A DNA stretch of 64,000 bases from JAHEEL01 sp963836085. Lineage in GTDB: Bacteria > Actinomycetota > Acidimicrobiia > Spongiisociales > UBA5794. This document shows positions 1-7,816 of this stretch, piece by piece. Below the pieces are notes generated by a model. The model did not search any database and had not been told where the DNA came from. It saw nothing but the letters and a program-made list of their open reading frames with translations. The position numbers were made by a program, and so were the translations under genes. The stretch is from positions 1 to 64,000 of the forward strand of contig CAWIHT010000009.1 of assembly GCA_963836085.1 (NCBI GenBank). The letters run 5' to 3'. The stretch's first letter is position 1. Every line of letters begins with the position of its first letter.

Positions 1-1
1 G

Positions 2-775
2 GTCGGGGCCACCCTGGTCATCGACCTCCGAGCGGTTCTCTCCGAGGACATGGCCCGTTTTGCATCATCCAGTTCGATTGCCGGGAATCCGGTGCGGGCC
101 TTCAGCACCGTCTATGAAGAGCACACAGGCCGCATTCCGATGGCCCACCTCGCGGAGGGATGGGAGTTGGCCCGCCCGGTGGCTCGCTCGAGCTACGCAC
201 CGTTCAAGCGGGCGCTCGACATCCTCATCAGCATCCTGCTGGCGCCGGTCTGGATCCTGCTGGGAGCCATCGTCTGGTTGATCGTGAAGATCGACTCCTC
301 GGGTCCCGCCATCTACCGGCAGGAGCGGGTCGGTCGAAACGAACGACCGTTCACGCTCTACAAGTTCCGCACGATGATCCCGCATGCCGAACCAGACGGT
401 CCGAAGTTCGCCACCGTGAACGATCCCAGGATCACGACGGTGGGCCGCTTCCTCCGCAAGTCCCGACTCGACGAGATCCCACAGTTCTGGAACGTCCTCC
501 GTGGTGATCTTGCGCTCGTGGGGCCGCGGCCCGAGCGGCCCGTCTTCGTCGAGCAGTTCGAACAGTCGATCCCGTTCTACGGGAGCCGCCACCTCATCAG
601 GCCGGGCGTCACGGGATGGGCGCAGGTGAACTACGGATATGCCGACGACGAAGCCGACACCGTCGAGAAGCTGACATTCGACCTCTACTACGTGAAGCAC
701 TCGACCCTGTGGTTGGACCTGCACATCCTGGGTATGAGCATCTGGACGGTCGTCTCGGGTTTCGGCGCCCGCTGA
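2..775 (+). CDS. Polyprenyl-phosphate sugar-1-phosphate transferase (partial, 5' end outside window)
   Basis: This is the C-terminal catalytic part of a WcaJ/WbaP/ExoY-type bacterial sugar transferase, which moves a sugar-1-phosphate from a nucleotide sugar to undecaprenyl phosphate and so starts polysaccharide assembly at the inner face of the membrane. One hydrophobic segment (ILISILLAPVWILLGAIVWL) precedes the catalytic core, which shows YRQERVGRN, LYKFRTM, SRLDEIPQFWNVLRGD, LVGPRPERP and PGVTGWAQVNYGY. The reading frame is open to the left edge without a stop. The segment EEHTGRIPMAHL before the membrane helix resembles the linker of longer polytopic family members. The ATG at 50 is therefore probably internal and the N-terminal domain lies outside the window. 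The sugar transferred cannot be read from the sequence. Confidence 0.9.
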   Translation, partial: VGATLVIDLRAVLSEDMARFASSSSIAGNPVRAFSTVYEEHTGRIPMAHLAEGWELARPVARSSYAPFKRALDILISILLAPVWILLGAIVWLIVKIDSSGPAIYRQERVGRNERPFTLYKFRTMIPHAEPDGPKFATVNDPRITTVGRFLRKSRLDEIPQFWNVLRGDLALVGPRPERPVFVEQFEQSIPFYGSRHLIRPGVTGWAQVNYGYADDEADTVEKLTFDLYYVKHSTLWLDLHILGMSIWTVVSGFGAR

Positions 776-797
776 GCGATCGGCCGCAGCGTCGTCG

Positions 798-2054
798 CTA
801 GCCGAGCGGGTTGTAGCGGTGGGTCCAGGTCTCGGTGCTGCGGCTTCCGTCCAGGTACTTGATGACCCGCTTGACCTTCACGGTGCCGCCCTTGGACGTC
901 GTCGCCGTCCCGTACCGATACGCCGTCACCTCTCGGCGACCGTTCGCCCCGATGATCTCAACCGTGACGCTCGTGTTGGTATGCGACGTGTCGATCGTGA
1001 GCGGAATCTGCGTATCGTTGCGGAACTTCACGTCCGGCCCGGGCCATGACAGCGTCGCCTCTCGCCCCATCGGATATCGCGAGAAGTAGATCGAGTGCGG
1101 ATGGTGATCCACATCGTCGAGGCCGGCGAAGAAGATCGCGTTGTAGAGCGTGGTGGCGAACTGCGAGGTGCCGCCGCCAATGTTCACGGGGCTGTCGCAG
1201 CAGTACAGTTCGCCGTTGATGATCGCACCGGCGGCGACGTAGCCCTTTGCCCGGGTGCGTTGTCCCACATGGGCGTTGAGTGACCACGTCTCGCCCGGTT
1301 GCACAACGGCACCGTCGACGGCGTCGGCGATGAGGTGGATGTTCGTGACCCGACTCTGCCCGCTCGGGTGGTAGGTGGTGAACTCCCCGATGACGTGGGG
1401 ACGCGGTGTCGGCGTGTTCGGGGTGAGTCCGAGCGAACGGCCGAGGAAGACGGCCATGTGGCTGCGAAGCATCGGGTCGCGGGGGCAGTACTTGCCGGAC
1501 CCGCATCCCGCGGTGATACCGGCAGCTGCGATCCGATCGATGTCGCCCTCGAACACGTTGCCGTTGTCATCGATGAAGTAGTCGGTGCCGTCGGTCGGCG
1601 GATAGGCGAACGCCCGGTTGAGGAATGCGGCCATTTCGCCGCGCGTGGTGGGAGCGTCGGGGCAGAACTGGTCGTTGGTCGGCGGGTTGCAGCCCTTCGT
1701 GATGCCCGCCTCGTAGAGGGCATTGATCGCGTCCTGGTGGACCGATTCCTCATCGTCGATGAAGTGGTCTTCAGAGGCCGGCGGGAGGTCGAGCGCCCGA
1801 ACCAAGAACGAAGCCATCTCTCCGCGGATCACCGTGCGTTCGGGGCAGTATTTGTCGTTGATCGGCGGGTTGCAGCCGCGTGTGACGCCGATCGCGGCGA
1901 TCGCCTCGATCCACCCTTCTTCGAGGAGTTCGTCGTCGTCAATGAACGTTCCACCCGGTGGGAGGTCGGCTGCCTGCGCCTCCGCCACAGGGAGGGCGAA
2001 GACGACAACGGCGAGGGCGGCAAGGATCAGCGGGATGCGTATACGGTGAATCAC
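798..2054 (-). CDS. Secreted SLH-repeat protein with VanW-like domain
   Basis: The predicted protein has a signal peptide, three cysteine-containing SLH-like repeats (GCNPPINDKYCPE, GCNPPTNDQFCPD and a shorter GCGSGKYCPRD unit) and a C-terminal VanW-type domain (GETWSLNAHVGQRT, GGGTSQFATTLYNA, HSIYFSRYP). A short strand-rich tail follows. VanW domains occur in secreted actinobacterial cell-wall proteins, but their biochemical role is not settled. I chose the GTG at 2054 because a typical signal peptide begins there. A TTG at 2174 would add about 40 Ser/Thr/Asn-rich residues and overlap the upstream gene. It is the last gene of the ugd operon, 76 bases after the GT39-like gene, and is probably displayed on the cell wall. 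Confidence 0.85.
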   Translation of the reverse strand: MIHRIRIPLILAALAVVVFALPVAEAQAADLPPGGTFIDDDELLEEGWIEAIAAIGVTRGCNPPINDKYCPERTVIRGEMASFLVRALDLPPASEDHFIDDEESVHQDAINALYEAGITKGCNPPTNDQFCPDAPTTRGEMAAFLNRAFAYPPTDGTDYFIDDNGNVFEGDIDRIAAAGITAGCGSGKYCPRDPMLRSHMAVFLGRSLGLTPNTPTPRPHVIGEFTTYHPSGQSRVTNIHLIADAVDGAVVQPGETWSLNAHVGQRTRAKGYVAAGAIINGELYCCDSPVNIGGGTSQFATTLYNAIFFAGLDDVDHHPHSIYFSRYPMGREATLSWPGPDVKFRNDTQIPLTIDTSHTNTSVTVEIIGANGRREVTAYRYGTATTSKGGTVKVKRVIKYLDGSRSTETWTHRYNPLG

Positions 2055-2130
2055 GGCGGTGAGAATAGCGGGCAACCCCTTGAGGTGGTTGTCGTTCTCG
2101 TTGGTGCTTGACGGATTTCCTGAGCGATGA

Positions 2131-4050
2131 CTAGCCCCCGTCGACTCGGTACTCGTAGATGAAGGCGTCGCCAACGCGGTCCTTCGGGTCGATGATCATG
2201 GCGAACGGCGTGCCGGGAGTCTGCGCCAACTCCGCTTCCAGAGCCGCACCCTCCGGCTGTCGCTTGCCGTGGGTGAACAGGACCATGTAGGCGGGATCCT
2301 GGTCCGTGGGGAACGCGTCGGTGAACGTGAACGTGGCGCAGGCCGAGTACCAGGTGAGTTGCGGCACGTATGACGATCGGATCGAGCAGTCACCGGACCC
2401 AACGTCGCTCCGGATCGCGTCGGCGGCCTCCACAACCACGTCGAACTGGCTGGTGATCGCATCGGTCGTGTTGTGCATGCGCCCGACGCCCGGTACGAAG
2501 GCACCGAAGATGACAAGTCCGAGGACGAGGCCGGCGAGTCGTCGTGGGGCAGTGCTGAGGTGGAGGAGGAGCGCAACGACGGCTTGGCCGCCGAGGAGAA
2601 GCAGCGCCATGATCGGCATGAAGACGAAGCGCGGCTCACCGTGCGTGAACGCACCAAGGAAGATGGTGAATGGGACGGCCGTGCCAACAAGGAAGACGGC
2701 GGTTCGCACCCGCTGCGACCATTGACGGTCACGAATCGCCCGGACCACGAGATACCCCGTGTAGACCAGGCCGGCGACCATCAGCGCCCCACCGATGGAA
2801 CCCGCGAGGCGTTGCGGGAACCATCCGACGTAGTCGGCAAGTCCGCCCCCGCCGCCACCGACCGACGTACGCGCCGAACTGAAGACGCCCAGCGGTGATC
2901 CGGTCTCTTGCATGGCGTAGAGGAAGTGCGGCACGAGGAGGGCGACCATGACGCCGGTCGTTGCCACGATCTGCTTCCACGACGGACCAAGTTGCTTGAA
3001 CCAGACCGCGGCCGCCACGATCGCGATGATGACGAGGCCCGGTGCCGATCCATACCGCACGTAGTAGGCACCGGCCCCCAACGGAGCGGCGGCAACGATC
3101 CACCAGCCTCCCGGGCGTCGTTCGAAGTGATACCAGATGACCAGCATCGTGGCGAGCAGCAAGCCCGCTGCCGTGAGATCGTTGAGGAACTCGGTGGCCC
3201 GGCGCAGATACGATGCCGAGGCAACGAACACACCTGCCCCGATCCACGCTGCCGCAGGGCTGAGCATCGTGCGGCCCGCGGTCCACATGACGGCGACCGC
3301 ACCGACGGAGAGGGCGAGGGCTGCGCCCCGGAACGCGACCTCGGACTCGGAGAAGTGCACCACGACCCAGCCGATCACGGCCATGCCGGGCGGTCGGTAG
3401 ATTCCGAAACCGGTCGATGGCGTCCCCGCATACCAGGACCGGGCCTTGAGGGCGTAGATGGACTCGTCATGCCCGAGCGGTCCCGAGGACATCACGTACG
3501 CGAGGCTCACCGCCAGCACCACCAGTCCGACGACCGCGGCAGCCAGTTCCCATGATCGGAGGCCGGTCGTCGCCGGCCTCCCTGCGGCCGGTGTCTGGCG
3601 GGTCTCGGTCGTGAGCCGTGCGAACTGATCGACGACGCCGTACCGGGCCATCGCACGGCCGGCGAGTGGGGAGAGGGCGACCGTCAACAGAGCGATGGCT
3701 GCGACGGCGAGTTGGACCGGCCCGATCTCGCTGAGATCCGTGGCGTCCTTGGCGAGCGTGCCGATCAGGATGAGACCGCCGGCAGCCGCCACACCGGCAG
3801 TCAGGCTGGTCGTCGACACCTCCCTTGTCCCGCCGTCCTGCCGGACGACGTGACGGGCGACCACGACGGCGACGGCGAGGCCGGCGGTCGCGATCCACGG
3901 TGCGTAGCGGACGGCGCCAAGTCCGCCTCCCCGCACCAATGCAATGACGTATCCCACAGCCGTCGACGCCACTCCCAGCAGGCCGAGCGCGGCGGAGAAC
4001 GCGAAGAGGAAGCCGGAGAGCGAGGTGCCGTGCCGGGAGGCGATTTCCAT
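2131..4050 (-). CDS. Polytopic membrane glycosyltransferase, GT39/ArnT-like
   Basis: This 639-residue protein has about a dozen hydrophobic segments. A large extracytoplasmic loop after the fifth or so carries GHDESIYALKARSW near residue 195, which resembles the acidic loop motif of PMT/ArnT-type transferases. IYRPPGMAVIGW follows. Such enzymes use a lipid-phosphate-linked sugar and transfer it outside the membrane. The C-terminal region is a soluble extracytoplasmic domain. The gene starts 4 bases after the stop of the UDP-xylose synthase gene, so the two are probably co-transcribed. The dolichyl-phosphate-mannose-synthase-like GT2 at 6348-7043, divergent from the head of the operon, could supply its lipid-linked donor. 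The fold-level call is firm, while donor and acceptor are unknown. Confidence 0.8.
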   Translation of the reverse strand: MEIASRHGTSLSGFLFAFSAALGLLGVASTAVGYVIALVRGGGLGAVRYAPWIATAGLAVAVVVARHVVRQDGGTREVSTTSLTAGVAAAGGLILIGTLAKDATDLSEIGPVQLAVAAIALLTVALSPLAGRAMARYGVVDQFARLTTETRQTPAAGRPATTGLRSWELAAAVVGLVVLAVSLAYVMSSGPLGHDESIYALKARSWYAGTPSTGFGIYRPPGMAVIGWVVVHFSESEVAFRGAALALSVGAVAVMWTAGRTMLSPAAAWIGAGVFVASASYLRRATEFLNDLTAAGLLLATMLVIWYHFERRPGGWWIVAAAPLGAGAYYVRYGSAPGLVIIAIVAAAVWFKQLGPSWKQIVATTGVMVALLVPHFLYAMQETGSPLGVFSSARTSVGGGGGGLADYVGWFPQRLAGSIGGALMVAGLVYTGYLVVRAIRDRQWSQRVRTAVFLVGTAVPFTIFLGAFTHGEPRFVFMPIMALLLLGGQAVVALLLHLSTAPRRLAGLVLGLVIFGAFVPGVGRMHNTTDAITSQFDVVVEAADAIRSDVGSGDCSIRSSYVPQLTWYSACATFTFTDAFPTDQDPAYMVLFTHGKRQPEGAALEAELAQTPGTPFAMIIDPKDRVGDAFIYEYRVDGG

Positions 4051-4054
4051 GGGC

Positions 4055-4976
4055 CTACCGATCGAGCGCCGACAGGTAGTCGATCGTTGAGCGCAGCCCG
4101 GTGTCGAGGTCGGTTGTCGGCTCCCAACCGAGGAGAGTCCTGGCCCGGGTGATGTCGGGCCGGCGCCTGACCGGATCGCTGGGCGGGAGTCCGCGGTACT
4201 CGCGCCCGCTGTGGCCCGTCAGTCGTTCGACGACGTCCGCGAATTGGTTGATGGTCATCTCCCTCGGGTTGCCGAGGTTCACCGGGTCGTGAACCGATGA
4301 CGCAGCCAGGCGGAGGAGTCCCTCAACGAGATCGTCGACGTAGCAGAACGACCGGGTCTGGCTCCCGTCGCCGTAGATCGTGAGTGGTTGGTCGGTCAGT
4401 GATTGCATGAGGAGGTTGGTGACGACCCGTCCGTCATCCGGGGCCATGGCGGGTCCGTACGTGTTGAAGATTCGTGCGACGCGCACTTCGGGGACGGTGC
4501 CGGTCCGCCGATAGGCATGGGTGAGCGCTTCCGCGTATCGCTTCGCCTCGTCGTAGCACGACCGCGGCGACGTGATGTCCACGTTGCCGAAGTACGCCTC
4601 GGTTTGCGGATGCTCCAGTGGGTCGCCGTAGATCTCGGACGTCGAGGCGAGCAGGAACACGGAACCGATCGCGCGCCGCCCGGTCCAGCATCTGGCGTGT
4701 CCCTTCGGCCCCGGCGCGCAGCGTCCCGATGGGGTCGGCGAGGAATCGAGGTGGGGAGGCGACGGAGGCCAGGTGATAGATGAAGTCGAAGGTCCCTTCG
4801 ATCTCCGGCGGGTCGACGACGTCGCCCTCGATGAGGTGAACGTCGGAGGGGAGCGGGACAGGACTCGAGGAGGAGAAGTTGTCGAGGGCGACGACGTCGG
4901 TCCCGTCGGCCAGCAGCCGGTCCGCGAGGTTGTGGCCGATGAATCCGGCCCCACCGGTGATCAGAGCGCGACTCAT
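4055..4976 (-). pseudogene. UDP-glucuronate decarboxylase (UDP-xylose synthase), frameshifted
   Basis: Extended SDR family. The N-terminal half reads from ATG 4976 with the Rossmann motif TGGAGFIG. The C-terminal half is in another frame and carries the catalytic YxxxK in SCYDEAKR plus STSEIYGDPLEHPQTEAYFG, RIFNTYGP and TRSFCYVDD, which are typical of UDP-xylose synthases rather than dTDP-glucose dehydratases. The frames join inside the GC-rich run at about 4671-4680, where one surplus base (or two missing) separates DRAAR from AIGSVFLLAS. The enzyme would convert UDP-GlcA, made by the overlapping upstream ugd, to UDP-xylose. The start codon shares ATGA with the ugd stop. No internal stop or other damage is visible, so a recent mutation or a sequencing indel are both possible. 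Confidence 0.85.
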
Positions 4977-6244
4977 CGTCCGACGCCCGCATAGGTCATG
5001 CCATGCTCCCTGACCGTTGCCGGATCCAGAAGGTTCCTCGCGTCGACGACCGCCGAGCCTCGCATCGCGTCCTTGACCTGCGTCAGATCGACCTCGGTGA
5101 ATTCGGGCCACTCGGTAGCGACGAGCAGTACGTCGGCATCCTCAACGGCAGCGAGGGGTTCGCCGACCACCGCGACTCCTTCCATGGCCCCGATCGTGGC
5201 GACCGGGTCGTAGGCGGTCACGATCGCACCGCGTGCGGTGAGTTCCGCGGCGATCTTGAGCGACGGCGACTCCCTCGTATCCCCGGTTCCGGCCTTGAAC
5301 GACAGACCCCAGAGACCGATGCGGGCGCCATCGAGCGACGGGACCTCAGCGGCGACCTTCTCGACCACGCGGAGTTGCTGGAGGTCGTTGACCTCGATGA
5401 CACCGCGCAGCAGGGAGAAGTCGTAGCCCGCGTCGTCCGCGATCGAGACCAGCGCCTTGGTGTCCTTCGGGAAACAGGAGCCTCCATATCCCGGTCCGGG
5501 CTGGAGGAAGTGGGACCCGATGCGCCGATCCCGACCCATCCCGTCGAGCACGACGGATGCGTCGGCGCCGACCGACTCGCACAGGTTTGCGAGCGCGTTG
5601 GCGAATGTGATTCGGGTGGCGAGGTAGGCATTCGACGCGTACTTGATCATCTCAGACGACGGTGGGTCGGTAATCACCACCGGGGCGTCGATGCCTCGAT
5701 ACATCTCCATCAGCGTCTCTGCCGCCGAGTCGATCCTCGCCCCGATCACGATGCGGTCGGGGTGGAAGAAGTCGTGGACCGCGGAGCCCTCCCTCAGGAA
5801 TTCCGGGTTCGACACGACCGCGGCATCGACGCCGCGGGCGTCGAGGTAGTCCTGGAATCTCGCGACTGATCCGACCGGAACGGTCGACTTCATCGCGACG
5901 ACGACCCCCGGTTCGAGCGAGCCGGCCATGGCATCGAGCGCGGCCTCGATCGTTGCCAGATCGGCGGAGCCATCGGCCGATGGCGGTGTCGGGAGTGCGA
6001 TCATCACGACGAGCGCATCGGCGACGGCCTCGTTGTTGTCGGCGTGGAATGTCAGGAGACCGCTGCCCACGGTCTTGGAGAGGATCGGTCCCAGGCCGGC
6101 CTCGTGCAGCGGCACTCCACCGGCCTGCAACTGAGCCAGTCGTTCTGGATCGGCCTCACCGATACGGACGCGATGCCCGAGGGCGGCGAGTCCGGCTCCG
6201 GTGACGAGTCCGACGTAGCCGGCTCCGATCACTGCGATGTTCAT
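4973..6244 (-). CDS. ugd: UDP-glucose 6-dehydrogenase
   Basis: This 423-residue NAD-dependent dehydrogenase oxidises UDP-glucose to UDP-glucuronate in the cytoplasm. The N-terminal Rossmann motif is GAGYVGLVTGAGLAALG. The central helical region contains PEFLREGSAVHDFFHPDR, and the catalytic cysteine sits in GGSCFPKDTKAL. The C-terminal UDP-binding domain has GLSFKAGTGDTRESPS. Length is normal for the family. The ATG at 6244 fits the start of the Rossmann fold. An open frame continues upstream of it, antisense to the divergent GT2 gene, and is not credible as an extension. The stop overlaps the next gene by 4 bases. The first 235 or so codons are repeated at 12336-13044. Confidence 0.96.
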   Translation of the reverse strand: MNIAVIGAGYVGLVTGAGLAALGHRVRIGEADPERLAQLQAGGVPLHEAGLGPILSKTVGSGLLTFHADNNEAVADALVVMIALPTPPSADGSADLATIEAALDAMAGSLEPGVVVAMKSTVPVGSVARFQDYLDARGVDAAVVSNPEFLREGSAVHDFFHPDRIVIGARIDSAAETLMEMYRGIDAPVVITDPPSSEMIKYASNAYLATRITFANALANLCESVGADASVVLDGMGRDRRIGSHFLQPGPGYGGSCFPKDTKALVSIADDAGYDFSLLRGVIEVNDLQQLRVVEKVAAEVPSLDGARIGLWGLSFKAGTGDTRESPSLKIAAELTARGAIVTAYDPVATIGAMEGVAVVGEPLAAVEDADVLLVATEWPEFTEVDLTQVKDAMRGSAVVDARNLLDPATVREHGMTYAGVGR

Positions 6245-6347
6245 GGGGTTCCCCGGTCTGAAGCTGCAACCAGGATAAGCGAGTGGGAGCCCGACTACCG
6301 GACGACCGCGATTGCCCGAGCCGGGCCGGTTCGACCACAATGGGCTC

Positions 6348-7043
6348 ATGAAGCTCTCTGTGGTCATCCCGGTGTATAACGAAGCGTCGACGATCCGTGA
6401 ACTCGTCGAGGCGGTGAAGGCCGCTCCCGTCGACGATGTGGAGATCATCGTTGTCGACGACTGTTCGACCGACGGCACCAGGGAGGTGCTCGCCACCGAC
6501 ATCGAGCCGATTGTCGACACTGTTGTCTATCACGCAGTGAATCAGGGCAAGGGCGCAGCGTTGCGCACCGGGTTTGCCGAGGTAACCGGCGATGTGATCG
6601 TGATCCAGGATGCCGATCTCGAGTACGACCCGCAGGAGTACCCCGTTCTGCTGGAACCGATCGAGCAGGACCGGGCCGACGTGGTCTACGGGTCGCGGTT
6701 CATGGGCGGTCGGCCCCACCGGGTCGTCTACTTCTGGCACATGGTGGGAAACCGGTTCCTGACGCTGCTCTCGAATATGGCGACGAATCTGAACCTCACC
6801 GACATGGAGACGTGCTACAAGATGATGCGGAGCGAGGTCGTCGCCTCGCTCGACCTGCAGGAGGACCGGTTCGGTATCGAACCGGAGATGACCGCCAAGA
6901 TCGCCAAGGGCGGCTGGCGGATCTACGAAGTCGGCATCTCCTACTACGGCCGCACCTATGACGAAGGCAAGAAGATCGGCTGGAGGGACGGCGTGCGTGC
7001 CGTCTACGCCATCGGCAAGTACAACTTCGGAGGGCGGCGCTAG
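6348..7043 (+). CDS. GT2 glycosyltransferase, dolichyl-phosphate-mannose-synthase-like (copy 1)
   Basis: This 231-residue GT-A enzyme has the start LSVVIPVYNEASTIRELVEA, the nucleotide-binding IIVVDDCSTDGT and the metal-binding QDADLEYDP. It also has YGSRFMGG and a C-terminal DMETCYKMMR region like bacterial polyprenyl-phosphate sugar synthases. The usual C-terminal membrane anchor is missing. It would be expected to load a hexose onto a polyprenyl phosphate for an extracytoplasmic GT such as the GT39-like protein. The start ATG at 6348 follows a 103-base divergent region shared with ugd. The stop overlaps the cysQ stop on the other strand through a shared CTAG. The second copy at 13148-13843 is identical in protein sequence. 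Confidence 0.9.
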   Translation: MKLSVVIPVYNEASTIRELVEAVKAAPVDDVEIIVVDDCSTDGTREVLATDIEPIVDTVVYHAVNQGKGAALRTGFAEVTGDVIVIQDADLEYDPQEYPVLLEPIEQDRADVVYGSRFMGGRPHRVVYFWHMVGNRFLTLLSNMATNLNLTDMETCYKMMRSEVVASLDLQEDRFGIEPEMTAKIAKGGWRIYEVGISYYGRTYDEGKKIGWRDGVRAVYAIGKYNFGGRR

Positions 7044-7816
7044 CCGTCGTTGTCAAGGAGTGCTTCGACCTCGTCGGCGAGGACGCGGCTCGTTGCGATG
7101 AACCCCGGGAGCAGGGTGTCCTCGGCGTTCAGAACGAGGGGGGCGTCGTCGAGCCTGCGTTGGTGGACGCCGGCACTCCGCAACAACGCGACACCGGCAG
7201 CAACATCCCACTCGTTCTTCGGGACGAGCGTCCACGTCGCATCGGACCGGCCGGCCGCGACGAGCGCGAGCTTGTAGGCGACCGACCCCATCGGCGTCAC
7301 GTTCAGGCCCATGTCGAAAAACCGGTCCCATTCGCCGCGTCGAACTTCGGATCGGCTCGCGAGGATCTCGGCCTCCGCCAATGTGGACGCCGTCGCCGGG
7401 GCGCGTGGCCCCACATACGACGGGGGAGTGTCGAGGTCGCCGACGATTCGTTCTCCGGTGGCCGGGTTCATGATCCCGCCGGCGACGGCTTCGCCATCAA
7501 TCGTGAGGCCGATCGACACGCACCACTCCGGGATACCTTCGATGAACTCTCGCGTTCCGTCGATTGGATCGACGATCCACACTCGCGAATGCTCGAGGCG
7601 ATCGAGGTCGTCGGTGGTCTCCTCCGACAGCCACCCCTCGCTGTCCTCGAGCAGGATGGCCCGGATGGCATCGTCGACGGCGATGTCTGCCTCGGTGACC
7701 GGGTCGCCGCCTTCCTTCTTTGTCGAGGCAATGCGCCCCGGGGTGAAGTTCTCGAGCACGGCGCGGGCGGCGTCGAGGGCTTGTCCGATTCTCTGGAGGT
7801 CGGTTGAAGGAGTCAC
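7040..7816 (-). CDS. cysQ: 3'(2'),5'-bisphosphate nucleotidase / inositol-phosphatase family protein, CysQ-like (copy 1)
   Basis: This FIG-superfamily phosphatase of 258 residues shows the metal-site motifs GGDPVTEADIAVD, SEE and WIVDPIDGTREFIEG, and a C-terminal NEWDVAAGVALL. CysQ hydrolyses PAP, the by-product of PAPS-dependent sulfation or reduction, and the neighbouring cysDNC genes favour that role. Family members also use inositol phosphates, so the substrate is inferred from context. The GTG start at 7816 overlaps the SLC13 permease stop (GTGA), suggesting translational coupling. Upstream in-frame sequence antisense to nothing sensible was rejected. Copy 2 encodes an identical protein. 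Confidence 0.85.
   Translation of the reverse strand: MTPSTDLQRIGQALDAARAVLENFTPGRIASTKKEGGDPVTEADIAVDDAIRAILLEDSEGWLSEETTDDLDRLEHSRVWIVDPIDGTREFIEGIPEWCVSIGLTIDGEAVAGGIMNPATGERIVGDLDTPPSYVGPRAPATASTLAEAEILASRSEVRRGEWDRFFDMGLNVTPMGSVAYKLALVAAGRSDATWTLVPKNEWDVAAGVALLRSAGVHQRRLDDAPLVLNAEDTLLPGFIATSRVLADEVEALLDNDG

Noticed and set aside
1299..2111. Plus-strand frame of 270 codons opposite the VanW-SLH gene
   Set aside because: Translation is Val/Arg/Glu-rich without motifs; the minus strand has a clear signal peptide and domains.
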